From positions 5,755,898 through 5,819,897 of the forward strand of contig OX123199.2 in the NCBI GenBank assembly GCA_944739405.2: 64,000 nt of DNA, in the 5' to 3' direction. The notes under the pieces were generated by a model. The model made no database searches. It was given only the letters and a program-made list of their open reading frames with translations, and was not told the origin of the DNA. A program made the translations under genes and the position numbers. Numbering within the stretch: position 1 is the stretch's first letter; every line of letters starts with the position of its first letter. The stretch comes from Euclidia mi. Its lineage: Eukaryota; Arthropoda; Insecta; Lepidoptera; Erebidae. Positions 10,719 through 22,022 of this stretch are shown here, piece after piece.

Positions 10719-11018
10719 TTATGTAATTTTACCCTATTCGGGATTCCTTATTCATTATTTTCTTCATCTGCTTTAGTTACAACTTATGACATAAATTTAG
10801 CAGAATCACCATAAAGTCATTTATTCAAAGGAGACTGAAAATCAGCACTTTTTGAAGGTCAATTTTACAAAAGACAGTCTCTCTCTGTTACTGCACTTTC
10901 TGAAGATATGAAATGTAAAAAAGAAACGGGTACATGAATGTTATTTTAAAAGGTATAATCGTAGGTATTTTTGGTGCTGTAAAGCGTTCATGCAGACGAC
11001 GTCGCGGGCAGCAGCTAG

Positions 11019-11345
11019 TACTATAATAAAACTGTAGAGGTGAAAAAGTCTGTACATTAAAGATATTTTTACGAAAATTAGCTAAAAAATCTAGGAAAAT
11101 GCTAAAAAGCAAGACTTGATCATTTTTAGAATTTATGTCTGTCTGTCTGTCTGTCCGACGTCTTTCCCTATGTTGCTAAAGATCTCTGGAATGGCGAAAT
11201 TGATTTCAATAAAACTTACACTCATGTACAAAGGATACTCAAACCTATAAAATAGTATATGTTACATCACAATCGGTTGAGTGGTTTTCGGTTTACAGCA
11301 TGACCTCTCCTTTGTACGTAGTCCCAAACAAAACAGGGATCATCC
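11019..11345 (+). repeat. Possible repeat fragment abutting H2
   Basis: The sequence ACTATAATAAAACTGTAGAGG directly follows H2, and a (CTGT)n run lies at 11145-11160. It resembles the 5' parts of other insect non-autonomous elements, but no second copy in this window fixes its limits. Confidence 0.35.
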
Positions 11346-12478
11346 AAAACTGGTTATATGTATATATATGGTGCCATCTATGATCATTATAAGTTTGTTA
11401 GTAAAAGTATACTGTTAGTCTTAATAGGTACCTACATTCAAAGTGTTTTATGGCTATTTACGAACTGATAGATGTCACTATTTTCAAATAATTTCCTAGC
11501 GAAATAAGTGTTCCTTGCAAAAGAGGCAATAATTATGTGTCGGGCATGTGTCGGGTATCTTTCTGTTATTTAAAAAAAATAATCCATACATATAATAAAA
11601 TGGTAGGAAAGTCTAATCTGTACATTGAATATTTTTTTTAAAGAATACTTGGGGTGTGATCTACAATCGATACCGAAGCCAAAAATATAGTTTTTAGAAT
11701 TTTTGTCTGTTTGTCTGTTTATCTGTTTATCTGTTTGTCCTTATGTCCGGGCTAAACTCAAAAAGTTCTGCATGGATTTACTTCAAATTTCGCTCAAATA
11801 TTATTAATAAGTCGGGTCACCATATAGGCTACATATTATTACGCTATCACCTACGGGGAACGAGCAGAGAACCTTTATTTCTTGAACGTATTCTGTAACA
11901 ACGTGTAATGTAACAATGCATATTTTAATGTTGTTATTATGTTAACTATGCTATAATCTAGCTTCACACAATAAAAATCACGCAATATAAGTAACTTAGG
12001 CTGATAAACATAATTAATTCAATATAAGTAGAATCAAGACAATTTTAATGCAGCGCCATCTAAGAGAGTTCAAAGACATCAAGTCGAATTACATTTGTAA
12101 GCCCTTTTTGGATATAAATAATTCAATTTGAACATGTTGGCGACGTTAATAGTTGTTTTCAAAAGTTATAGATGGAGTTGTACATTTTCTTCTTAAAATT
12201 GTATTGTTAATTCGTTTCAGAGATGAGCAAGACTATTAGTTGAAGTTATTTAATTAATTAATTACACCATCGCCACACTTGATTGCTTACATCATTTCTG
12301 TCAGAATAAATAGTAATAGATTTAGTACAATAAAAACATTTTGGTCACATTGGTGTAATTATGGCTTCTTAATTAATATATTTACATGTCGCAAATAAAC
12401 TTGCTTTAAATTGTCTTTCGGGATATACATATACCACGTCCCTTTGTTTGGATTAACTATATATAAACATCAGTAAGA

Positions 12479-14857
12479 TGTGGAACTAGCTAGATCTTAT
12501 TAACTCACACACAGCCATTTATTTATTGTTACGTCTGAAGCGGTTTGGCGGATACTGGTGTTCTCTATACATGAGAAGCATCCTACCGTAATGCATTTAC
12601 ACGACCACCTAGAGAACGGCCAGCGCATATATTTTGATCCCGACAGCGTTGCTGAGCACTTGGAAAATCCGCGTCAAACAACTCTCTTGGCATTTTTCAG
12701 GCTCTGTAAAATCGATCAGTTTGGGAGGTCCCTTACGTATGACGAGATGCCTTCATATTACACGTACGACAAGCAAAAGGGTGTATTTAACCGACGTTGA
12801 CGAGGAGGTGCTGTGGAAGGTTTTCCGGGAAGTTTCAAGGACACCGCATTTTGTAGAGTTTATACCGTACACACAAATAATGTCGAATGCTATTTTCTGC
12901 GGTTGTTACTTCACACGGTCCGAAGCCCAACGTCTTTCGCCTTTCTGAGGACATTTGATGGCTTGGAGTATCCCACTTACCGCACAGCCTGCGTAGTACG
13001 TCACTTTCTCGACGGTGACCAATACTGGGAGGACACCCTCGCGGAGGCGAGCATCAGTGACAGTAGCAGCCGCATGCGTCATCTGTTTGACGTCATCTTG
13101 GTGTTTTGTGGAGTCGCGAACCCAGTAGCTTTCTGGGAGAAGTATCCCCATCATCTGTCTGAAGATTTTCTACGAGCTTTGAGGCGTGCTACTGAAGACG
13201 AAGTCGAAGTAACTGATGACCGCGTGCTGAACACCTGTCTCAGTTCACGTCAAGACGTGGTCATTTCTATCGGCGGCAATCCACTGGTCAAATATTTGTT
13301 ACCAGCTTCCCAATCATCACCGCATCAAGATCGTGAAAATTGGGAGTATAATGCTGAGACAATTTGAAATGACCACCTTACAAATTTTATGACACCGTCC
13401 TTAAAAGCGTTGGGCAAAGCCAGGCTAAAATGTTTTTCTTGGATGCTCCTGGTGGAACAGGAAAAACATTTGTTACTGCGGACATAGTTGCAGAGATCAG
13501 GCGGCAAGGCAAAATTGTCATTGCTGTAGCGTCGCCGGCAATCGCTGCCACACTGCTTCCGGGTGGCAAGACACATACCATTCCCATCGATTTAGAGAGC
13601 GCCGTAACACCCGTTTGTGGTGTGTCTGTGTCACGTAACAGTGATAAGGGACACGTGCTCAAGGATTGCTCTCTGATCGTATATGATGAGCGTATGATGG
13701 CCAATAGGAAGGCAGTTGAGGCCATGGACAGAACCCTGCAGGACATCCGCAGGAACGAGCATTTAATGGGTGGTCACAGTTCCTTTCAGTGACGATTCCC
13801 GACAAATGCTTCCCGTGGTGACGCGGGGATCGAGGGCTGACGAGGTGAGTCATCATCATCATCATCATCAGCCTTTAACAGTACACCTCTTCTTTGAAAG
13901 GAGGAATCGGCCTACTATACTACGCTGGCCAAACGGGTTGGTATAGGGTTTGTATCAAGTTTTCCTTCTCTTACAGTGCTGTTCTCTGCATAATATGCTC
14001 CCACTGACGGCTCTTACGAAACCCATGGGATGATATGGGGTGGTGACATTCCGTATTCTTAATCCGTCACCACACGGACAAGGTGAGTGCTTCATTGAAA
14101 TTATCTTTGTTGTGGTCACGAGTGCGTATGCTGCGCTTGACCATTAATATGAGAGCTCAGCTTGGCGTCAATGCACGTGCTCAACAATTCTAAGATGTCT
14201 TTCTAAGTCTTGACGAAGTCACTCTACCAGAGGAGAGGGTTGGACAGGTGGTGCTTCCAGAGTCTCTCAGTAGAGTTGTATCTAGCTTAGAACCAGCCTA
14301 TTTTGACGCCCAAAAATGATCTGGCTGTAGCAATTGACGAATGCATTCTCTCGGAAATTGAGGAGAATGAAGTGGTCTACACCTCTATAAACACTGTCAT
14401 AGAGCAAGAAAACGCCACACATTATCCCGTGGAATTTCTTAACTTCCTGTCAGCAAGTGAACTTCCAGCGCATACCATCAAGCTGAAGGTCGGTGTTCCG
14501 ATTATGCTTCTTCGGAACCTATCTCCTCCGAAGTTGTGTAACGTGATCCGCCTGAAAATCATCTCGCTCCACAGACACACCATTTAGGCGGAAATTCTTA
14601 CGGGTTGTGGCGTCGGCGAGGCAATATTTATACCACGCATTCCTCTCATACCTCTTAACTTCCGGTTCCCGTTCAAGCGCATACAGTTCCCCGTGAGTGT
14701 TTGCTGCGCGATGACCACCAAAAAGTCGCAGAGGCAGACACTGAGGGCAGCGGGTGTCCTGTACGTCGCTTTCTTCCGCGTCACCAGTCCTGACTCTCTT
14801 TACATTTTGGCTGCGGAGAGCCAAACCACTAATGTTGTATATTGAGAAGTCCTATAA
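12479..14857 (+). pseudogene. Helitron helicase pseudogene in H3
   Basis: The same block order as in H1. The two open frames 12558-12800 and 12813-13367 are in the same frame and are separated only by TGA at 12798-12800, where H4 has TGC (Cys). This part is therefore one reading frame of about 270 codons with a single nonsense change. Walker A APGGTGKT lies near 13445-13468. The Walker B region reads LIVYDE instead of LIVWDE. Later lesions are the stop after NAETI (13365-13367), the 2-base loss after HLMGG, the nested retroposon and the stop QQF* near 14190. The C-terminal REVL stop is at 14855-14857. Confidence 0.9.
13851..14080 (-). mobile_element. Nested retroposon A inside H3 helicase
   Basis: It is flanked by AGGTGAGT at 13843-13850 and 14081-14088, at the same place as in H1 and H4. 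A short deletion removes the TGCTGGACTAGGCC part near the tail. Confidence 0.85.
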
Positions 14858-15159
14858 ATATGTATTTTTACCCTATTCAGTATTCCTTATTTTCTCCATC
14901 TGCTTCAGTCACAACTTATTACTTAATTCAGCAGAATCACCATAAAGTCATTTATTCAAATCTGGCTGAAAATCAGCACTTTTTGAAGGTCAATTTTACA
15001 AAAGACAGTCTCCCTCTGTTACTGCACTTTCTGCAGATGTGAAATATAAAGAAGAAACGGGTAAATGAATATTATTTTACAAGGTATAATCGTAGGTATT
15101 TATTTAATAGTTAGGTGCTGTATAGTGTTCACGCAGACGACGTCGCGGGCAGCAGCTAG

Positions 15160-16021
15160 TAATTAATAAAAGGCCTCAGCAACCTTCATGTCAAATAAAA
15201 GTATTATACCTATTTATTTCTGTAGATAATTGATTTGATTTGTTTAAGACATAAAAAAAATGATTGAATTTTATTATAGAATTACGTCTCAGTGCTCTAA
15301 AGAATGAATATTATACCTAGCTACTTTAAAATATTTGTTTTCTAAGTATATCAAAATTAAGAAACATTTACGACCTTTATATACCTGCTAAGCTAACATT
15401 TTCATATAAAATCCAACTCATATTCAAGGAGCTCATTTTCCAAAACCTGAAGACACTTCTTATTGTTTGGTAACCAAAGCAAAACAGCCACTTTCACAGC
15501 AAATTTTCAAACTAACTTTCATCGAATATCCCTAGATTCCTAGCTGACGTAAAAATCAGTAGCTTATCATACTAACTTTCAACCCCCTTCACTTTCTGTG
15601 CATAAAATAGGTTTAAAATCTGTAATCTTTATTTCTATTTACAAAATTCTGAAGTATTTTCCTAGAGCGCAAAAATACTTTTGTTCAAAAAGCAATACGT
15701 AAGAAAAAGCTAATCCTTTGATGCTCACTTAGCTTACTTACTATTGAAGCAGATTTAGTCCTCACTTTTAATTAATATTGCGCTGCTAGCAGATTATTGG
15801 GGTTAGAAGGCCAATCCGTGACCTTCAATGAAATCGACTTCATTCTTCTGAAGGTCGGATATAGGACTTATGAGGGCATGTATGATGGATAGGTATGATA
15901 TATGATGGATGGGGCATGTATGGTATGATAGATAGGTGCATAGGGTTCCCACCAAGATCTTAGGGTCCCAAGCCAACCTCACCTGCAAGTGGTGCACCTG
16001 CCGATCAACGGACGAGGCTCT
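15160..16021. other. Intergenic, no recognised feature
   Basis: AT-rich sequence. Near 15890-15940 there is a degenerate GATGGAT/GGTATGAT run. No gene was recognised. Confidence 0.45.
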
Positions 16022-16175
16022 GGCAAAGAAAATATCCCGATAAGCGGCAATAGGCTCGCCACCTATTACGTGGGATCAAAACCCTGGCGAAAAGTGGGCG
16101 TTTAATATGCCACTGCCTACCCCTTCGGGGAAACAGGCGCGAGTCTATGTATGTATGTATGTATGATGCATGCAG
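16022..16175 (+). mobile_element. SINE tail fragment ending in (TATG)n
   Basis: The segment contains GGCAATAGGCTCGCC, CACGTAATAGG-like sequence (CCTATTACGTGGGA) and CTGCCTACCCCTTCGGGG. It matches the 3' half of the SINEs at 24980, 45943 and 63266. It ends in a TATG repeat at 16147-16163. The tRNA-like head is missing. Confidence 0.6.
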
Positions 16176-16180
16176 ATGGA

Positions 16181-16400
16181 TGCATGTGAGGGACGGGGCC
16201 CGCCTCGGCGGGTCAGCTCAGGCGGGGTCGCGGCAGTAATGCTAAAGTAGATCCCGTGACCCCGCCTTTCATTGGGATCGGATAGAGGAACACCATGGTG
16301 GCTTTAGTGGGTAGTCCCGGCGCTTCTCGTCGGGGAGTCCCACACTCTCCCTAGCCTGAGCCCCTTAGGGGCCCAGCCTGGGGGGGTTAGCCCGTAAATA
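16181..16400 (+). repeat. GC-rich segment, possible retroposon 3' region
   Basis: About 220 bp are strikingly GC-rich compared with the surroundings (GGGGCCCGCCTCGGCGGG, GGTGGCTTTAGTGGGTAG, GAGCCCCTTAGGGGC). The style resembles the 3' untranslated parts of some R1-like non-LTR elements, but I cannot confirm a family. No coding frame is apparent. Confidence 0.35.
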
Positions 16401-17083
16401 GTTTGGTTTCCACAATGCGTCAAAAAAGAGGCTATAGGACTAGTTTTATTAAGCGGACCAATATTCTAAACTATATGGACGTTGTATGACTTACTTTAAT
16501 TGGGGTAAAATATAATGACGACCATAAAATGCTTTGTTAAAGAACTAAGGGTTAGTACTTTAACCAAAAATATATACTTAGGTAACACCAGAAAAATAAA
16601 GTCTAAAAATACAATAGTACTAGCTATTTTAGTCACGACTGCACTTCAAATTGTATTCGAACACCAAATGTAGTAAATGAAAACCAAATAAATAGGTTAT
16701 GTTAAACTCTTGTAACCCTTTATTCAAAAATAGTCCGTCAACTTAGTTTATAAAAGTAGGTGGTGTAACCAAATCCAATATATGTGTTGATATTTCATAC
16801 AACTAACAAAAAAGCTTTGGTTATAATTTTACATTAAAATGCTGGTTTAATTTTGGTGATCATTTACTACTTTTGGGTTAACAATGATTTATTTGGAGTC
16901 ATTTTGCTTAAATAGAATAGCGAAATGTTAAAACTTTGGTTATAATTTTACATTAAAATGCGGGTTTCATTTTGGTGATCATTTACTATATTTGTCTGTT
17001 ATATATTACTATATCTGGTGGTAAGTTAAACTTAAGCCCTTTAATTCGCTTATGGAATTACATATCTGTGAAAAGTCATATAG
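16401..17083. other. Intergenic with a short internal duplication
   Basis: The 40-base unit beginning TTTGGTTATAATTTTACATT occurs at about 16817 and again at about 16933, continuing into AAAATGCKGGTTT and TTTTGGTGATCATTTACTA. It is a local direct duplication about 116 bp apart. No gene is seen. Confidence 0.5.
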
Positions 17084-17478
17084 GCAGTTGTCCTACTGCT
17101 GGCGATTAGCGAGTAGCGAAAGCTACTGAAAATGAGTTGGCGAGCAGTGAGTTTGTAGTTTGGATACTTTTTTCGCTGAGCTAGCAGCGAGTGCTCAAGG
17201 GTGATGGATGATGATTACTCGCTCCGGACAGTTAGGTTAGTACAACGCAACAATGCGCACTGCTCACGTGGGCCAGGCAACACTGAGCAAGTACATCATA
17301 GATAGTTCTTTTCGGCCAGCGGCAAGCTAGCAGAGTGAGACGAAAACACTCAGCGACCAACTATTAATATTTGGGATCTCTCTTGTTTACACAGAACGTA
17401 CTTCCATCTATTTGTACTGTTCTAGAGCGAGAAAATAGTCTAAGATTATTCGCTTCTCGCTGACGATGAGAAAACTGC
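17084..17478. mobile_element. Degenerate DNA transposon with ~35-bp inverted ends
   Basis: The left end GCAGTTGTCCTACTGCTGGC and the right end (reverse complement GCAGTTTTCTCATCGTCAGC) align over about 35 bp at roughly 60 percent identity. Further GCGAG-type words lie inside. Non-coding. The boundaries and superfamily are uncertain. Confidence 0.45.
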
Positions 17479-17944
17479 TTTACTCGTTTATTTACTTAAC
17501 GATCCCATCAGCGTGCCCGTGTACCAGTCGTAACGTAGTTAGTTACCCAGCGTCATTCATTACTACTGGGGGTATTGGGGTTCATGTCTGGGTGGGTGGT
17601 TTTACTGTAGCGGGTAACTCATCTGTCAAATCAACGGACTGTCACGCAATTTGGTTATAGTGCGATATGGGTAACAAAATGTATAATACTTTTTTATTCG
17701 ACCTAACTTTGCTAAACGTTTTGATGTACAGCAACGATCATGACAACTATTTCATTGTGGCAAAATGAATGCCGTGGGTCATATTTAAATTAAATATGAG
17801 GTAAGGAAAGTTCTATTATAGTGGCCTTGTAAACATTCCAGACAATGTTTGCAGTATTACTTTACTCTATGGAGTTTTCTTTCTAATGACGGCACTTGTA
17901 CAACTTCAGCATTTTTTATATTACATCATCGTCTTACTACGGAA

Positions 17945-18066
17945 TTCAATATTCGAACTATGGATAGATCTGTAGATTTTAGATTCGTTTTTGACATAAG
18001 CTCCATACAAAATATGTCAAACACGAATCTCGAATCTCAAAATCCATGTATGGATCGAATATTGAA
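17945..18066. mobile_element. Palindromic MITE core
   Basis: TTCAATATTCGA at 17945 is inverted at 18055-18066. The arms continue inward through GATTTTAGATTCG / CGAATCTCAAAATC to a TTTGACATA / TATGTCAAA junction, making a ~54-bp imperfect stem with a short loop near 18000-18012. The outer limits may extend to about 17931-18081. Confidence 0.65.
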
Positions 18067-18081
18067 AATGGCCGTCAGTGT

Positions 18082-18763
18082 ATAGACATCTACTGGCGAA
18101 AATAGGCTCTCCAACAGTCCGATCTTCAGCCGCCTGCATGCAAGCGCTTCAACAAGATCGTCGGTGCACCTTCAGGGGTATCTATCTATCAGGGGATCTA
18201 TCCCTTTAGATATTGGCCTAGCCAATTGAATAATGAACTTCGCTGTAAGACTTTATTGGTAGCATACCATTAGGTTTAAAAGCCAGTTTATCACGCTGCA
18301 CGCTACACAAAAAATATATGCCGACGGTTAGGTAATATAAAAATAAGATGATATTTCTTTTTTCTGTGTTCTGTTGTATCCTATGATGCAATACAAATAC
18401 TAGTTGGTATATTAGTGTAGAACTCTTAGAGTGACGAAGGTACGAGTCTAATGCAATGTTGCACCGACCTTTAATTAGACGGCATGCGCAAGCAACGCTA
18501 TCTCAATTTATACTGGTATCTACACCAGCATACTCTTACCTCTCATAGTTTACCTAGCATTAACAGCAACGGTTCAGCTTAAACTGGTATTAATCAGCAG
18601 TAGACCGACCTGACCAGGTTCATTCTCACTATACAGCGCGTTGAGAAGCATTGTCGGTGATATTGTGACGAGAGAGATGAGAGGCGTTCTCAGTGCACAT
18701 TAATCACACAATGATATGGATGCAACCAGTTACTAGCCAATTGAGAAGATCATCACTCGTAGC
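18082..18763. other. Intergenic with a LINE-like scrap
   Basis: The segment 18110-18175 (CGCCTGCATGCAAGCGCTTC...GATCGTCGGTGCACCTTC) resembles 27560-27615 (CCGCATCCAACC...GATCGTCGGTCCACCTTG). Both may be scraps of the same retrotransposon coding region. Nothing else was recognised. Confidence 0.4.
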
Positions 18764-19139
18764 AGGCAGTGATAGCCTAGTGGAGATACCAACAGACTGC
18801 CATGCAGAGGGTATCGGGTTCGAATCCACGGCGCGCACCTATGACTTTTCGTAGTTATGTTCGTATTGAATTGTTAATTATCGCTTCTCCCGTGCTTCGG
18901 AGAGCACGTTAAGCCGTCGGTTTCGGTTGTCATGAAGATCTTTGACAGTCGTTACAGGGCGTCAGTACCTTCTAAATAAACTGACACTAGTCTAAACCAT
19001 GGAATATCGCTATCCCTTCGGGTTGCAGAGGTCAGACAGGCAGTCGCTCTGTGGAAAAAGCTAATATTCAGCCAAATACGGTTAGACTAGTAAGCGGACC
19101 CCAGATTGAAACTGGGATAACGCTAAGAGGATGATGATG
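18764..19139 (+). mobile_element. Complete tRNA-derived SINE, family S1
   Basis: The 12-bp target-site duplication ATCACTCGTAGC lies at 18752-18763 and 19140-19151. The head GCAGTGATAGCCTAGTGGAG has the A-box, and the B-box is GGTTCGAATCC near 18819. The body contains CGGAGAGCACGTTAAGCCG and CTATCCCTTCGGGTTGC. The end is AACTGGGATAACGCTAAGAGG plus a short (ATG)n tail. It is 376 bp long. Related copies are at 34541, 35026 and (decayed) 35699 and 46398. Confidence 0.92.
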
Positions 19140-19603
19140 ATCACTCGTAGCTAGTGTACACAAACCGACACATGTACACAAACCGACACATACAGATATA
19201 ACCAGCCAGTTTATACTGATCCCTGTTTTATATATGTTAGCCCTGATAAATAAGGTCTTACAGCTTGGTAAGTCATGGTTCAATACATGAAGGTACTGGT
19301 GAATTGGATAGAGAAGTCTTAAAGATTAAAAATAAGTCTGCTGAAGTCTTAAAAATTGACCATTATTTACCAATGTGTCTTATGGTTTAACGCTCTGTTA
19401 TCTGTCTCTATGTATTTAATCCAAAGACGTTAAGATTACGGATTTATAGCAAAAAGGCCAAGAATGAATAAATAATTATTGAGGATTTTCGGTTTCATTA
19501 CAAATATTTGAGTTTATTTTGCTTTGAAGCAATCGATATATGATGGTTCCTAATAAAAATCTAATTCAAGAGATTAGAATTTTTTATTTTCGGTGATAGT
19601 AAA
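19140..19603. other. Intergenic, no recognised feature
   Basis: Just after the SINE there is a 15-base tandem duplication (GTGTACACAAACCGACACA-type unit twice at about 19154-19190). No gene was recognised. Confidence 0.5.
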
Positions 19604-19848
19604 AGTCTCACGCCTGTATCTCCGAAGAGGTAGGCAGAGGTGTAATATTACAACCAAATTTCGCCTTATGAATTTTAGCTCCCACGTAATAGGGGCCGAG
19701 CCTATTGCCGTTACCGGGCACATTGCCAGACACGGAGTCTGGCTGCTACTGAAAATTCGGAAAAACTCAGTAAAATCTCTTTGGCCCGACCCGGGAATTG
19801 ATCCCGATCAGCAGACGCATACGCTATCCACTCGACCAAGGAGGGAGT
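19604..19848 (-). mobile_element. tRNA-derived SINE, family S2
   Basis: On the minus strand the head is CCTCCTTGGTCGAGTGGATAGC with a B-box region CCCGGGTCGGGCC. The body has GAGTTTTTCCGAATTTTCAG and CTATTACGTGGGAGC, and the 3' part has CTCTGCCTACC...GGCGTGAGACTTTT. It is about 245 bp long. Family mates are at 24980, 45943, 48399 and 63266. Confidence 0.82.
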
Positions 19849-20688
19849 CCAAAAATATATGATATGGAGGGAAAATAATAAAAAAGTTATTTCATACATA
19901 AATAGTTACTTATCTATTTAATTAGCATAACAGCTACTAATCTAGGGAAAAGGAGGACATAAATAGCCAGCTTATTTATTCCATGAAAATGGACAGATAT
20001 TTTCCATTCGAAGTACCTTTTATTCCTGCCATTCTGTTTTAAACCGATTGTCTCAGTTCATCGGAAGAGTGCTTTTGACTCGATCGTTATTAGCGCTGCA
20101 CATTACTAATAATTAGGTACTTACGGCTTCCATATTGGATTTACTTCTCCCATTCCACTTCACCCTCTATCGATTGATCAAAACCCGGATCAAATCACAG
20201 ACGTCGTCGAGATACTCGCGGCAAATACGGTTGACATTCGATATCGCTGTGAGCAGGAGCTAATCTTGCTAAGCTCTCGCTACTTGCTTCCCCTCGCGCG
20301 ATTATGACACTTAGAACACCTTCACACAAGCGTTTATCGAGTGTAGGCGTTTGATCAAATACGGCGTCTGATGGGACACATGAGTACGCTGCTAATTGTG
20401 TGACGTCAGTGCAACGCAGATCAATCTATGACTTCCAGTTGTATCCAAAAATTTTCTATTTTTACAAAAATAAACATATTTGATTTTGAGTTTGAGTGAT
20501 CGAATTTTCCGGAAGAATTTCCATGAATTTTCCGATATTTTTGTAGTTTATTACACGAAACTATTTCTGTTAATTCTAGTCAATAATAGAGTAGAAAGTA
20601 TGTCAATGATAGAGTAGAAACATGGTACTCTAATATTGACTTGATTTTTTTAATCATAGGCATATCATAGGCATTTAATCATAGACAC
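19849..20688. other. Intergenic, no recognised feature
   Basis: No gene or clear repeat boundary. A GAGTAGAAA-containing near-duplicate phrase (AATAGAGTAGAAAGTATG / GATAGAGTAGAAACATGG) lies near 20585-20625. Confidence 0.45.
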
Positions 20689-20742
20689 ATATTTTAGGAT
20701 AGCTTAGCTATTTGTTAAAATAGCTAAGCTATCCTAAAATAT
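20689..20742. repeat. Perfect hairpin, 25-bp arms
   Basis: ATATTTTAGGATAGCTTAGC... (20689-20713) is exactly inverted at 20718-20742 around the loop GTTA. The function is unknown. It may be the junction of a fold-back element or a recent inverted duplication. Confidence 0.85.
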
Positions 20743-20772
20743 TAAAAAAATTACCACAAGCGAATAATATTG

Positions 20773-21097
20773 CAGACCAGTAGGTAGTAGAGCCTTGCTG
20801 ACTTCAGCATGAATGGGCCGGCTCGACCGGGGAAGTACTACCCTCTCACAGAAAATCGACGTAAAGTAACAGTACCTAAACTGTTGCGTTTCGTTCGGTG
20901 AGTGAGAGTGCCGGAGGCCCTATCCCCTATTCCTTCTCCCTCATCCCACTCCTCATCCTATCCCTTTTCCCAACCCAAAGGGCCGGCAACGCACTTGTGA
21001 CTCCTGTGGTGTTGCTTGTGTCCATGGGCGGCGGTAATTGCTTACCATCAGGCAATCCGTCTGCTCGTTTGCCGCCTATTAACATTAAAAAAAAAAC
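20773..21097 (+). mobile_element. Non-LTR retroposon 3'-end fragment, family L1a
   Basis: The sequence GTAGTAGAGCCTTGCTGACTTC ... CATGGGCGGCGGTAATTGCTTACCATCAGGC ... GTTTGCCGCCTATTAACATT ends in a run of A at 21086-21095. A copy in the opposite direction at 54390-54719 matches throughout. This is a widespread lepidopteran repeat type with a poly(A) tail, read here as a 5'-truncated non-LTR retrotransposon end. The short open frame inside it is not a gene. Confidence 0.7.
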
Positions 21098-21439
21098 CAC
21101 TAGCTAGTATATCGCAATAAATTTCTAGGCATGAAGATTTTACGTTGTGAATGAAAACGTCAGAATGAACTTAAGCAAAATCCATTAAAAAGTTAAGGTA
21201 AAATAACATTTGGGGTAACCTTCGTCAGAAGACGCTATTTATTTTTATTAGGTGTGAAGAATCTTCTGTCCGACTAATAGTTTGCCATCTGCAATTGTGC
21301 ACCCGCTTTTCCGAGATGGCGGCCGCAGGACGAGCATAGCGACCCATAAACTTGCATTTAACTTTATATTGACCTCTTCTAGACATTTAAAATTAAAAAA
21401 AAATCCTCTGATAAATGCTCGCTAAGCCCAAGAATGTAA

Positions 21440-22022
21440 CATTTCATTTACGCAAAATGTTGACGTTCCAGGCGCCTGACGTGTTCCAGTACCACAAAAT
21501 ACTGATGACGGCACATATATTATAACGTAGAGTAGACACATGGTCATACTTAAGAAGATTAAACATGAATCGATTGCAGTTATTCAGAAGACGGTCAAGT
21601 TTATTAAGGAGTTCTGCATTCAGGTCAAAGTAACATAGGTACATCGCCATAATCGATCAGGATTAAAGCTTGCACAAACATAGTTTTAGTCATGGTTGGA
21701 AGCAATTTTTAGGTGGTAGAGAGCACGCAGGGTACCGGTGACTTTTTGACTGACCTGTGTTACCTGAGCTTCCCAATTCAGCTTAGTATCTATATGTAGC
21801 CCAAGCTTTTTAACAGAGGGATACAAGTCGACATTAGTCCCGTTAAAAGTTATAGCTGGTAGAGATGTGAAATCCAGTCTTTTTAATATCGGCCGGCTAC
21901 CCACAATAATGGCTTGGGTCTTACACGGGTTTACGACTAGACCAAAATTTAGAAGACCAAGTCAGTATGGCTTCCAAATCCTTGTTAATCTTGCCAATGG
22001 TCTCAGCTACGCGTTCAGCATT
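21440..22022 (-). pseudogene. Non-LTR reverse transcriptase C-terminal remnant
   Basis: Minus-strand frames carry AERVAETIGKINKDLEAILT and FGLVVNPCKTQAIIVGSRPI. They continue through VKKLGLHIDTKLNWEAQV and GTLRALYHLK, then further downstream LLNKLDRLLNNCNRFMFNL and YDHVSTLRYN. This order is that of the region after the catalytic motif in non-LTR reverse transcriptases (Jockey/I-like). A one-base insertion near 21945 and stops near 21680-21700 break the frame. The catalytic YADD part and the endonuclease are not present, so it is a dead fragment. Confidence 0.82.

Larger units (their letters stand above)
8402..11018 (+). mobile_element. Helitron copy H2 (long family, older branch)
   Basis: The termini are TCTATACATATAATAAAATG and GCAGCAGCTAG, flanked by A (8401) and T (11019). 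The N-terminal half of the helicase piece is missing; another repeat (about 9060-9290, ending CTGAGAACCTCCTTTTTTT) lies there instead. It lacks retroposon A, and its site reads GACGAGGTGAATGCTTCG, so it gives an empty-site reference. It also lacks the 2-base deletion shared by the other four copies. A different SINE is nested at 10348-10662. Confidence 0.92.
11583..15159 (+). mobile_element. Helitron copy H3 (long family, subfamily 2)
   Basis: It begins TCCATACATATAATAAAATG (third base C instead of T) and ends GGGCAGCAGCTAG, with A at 11582 and T at 15160. The layout is as in H1 but without SINE B. It shares with H4 the deletion that joins TCTAGCTTAGAACCAGCC-type sequence directly to TATTTTGACGCC (near 14290), so H3 and H4 form one subfamily. 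Retroposon A is nested at 13851-14080. Confidence 0.92.

Noticed and set aside
18764..18840. Functional tRNA gene
   Set aside because: The A and B boxes are those of a SINE head: a SINE body, tail and target-site duplications surround it, and the cloverleaf is not complete. The same applies to the tRNA-like heads at 933, 24980, 63266 and the others.
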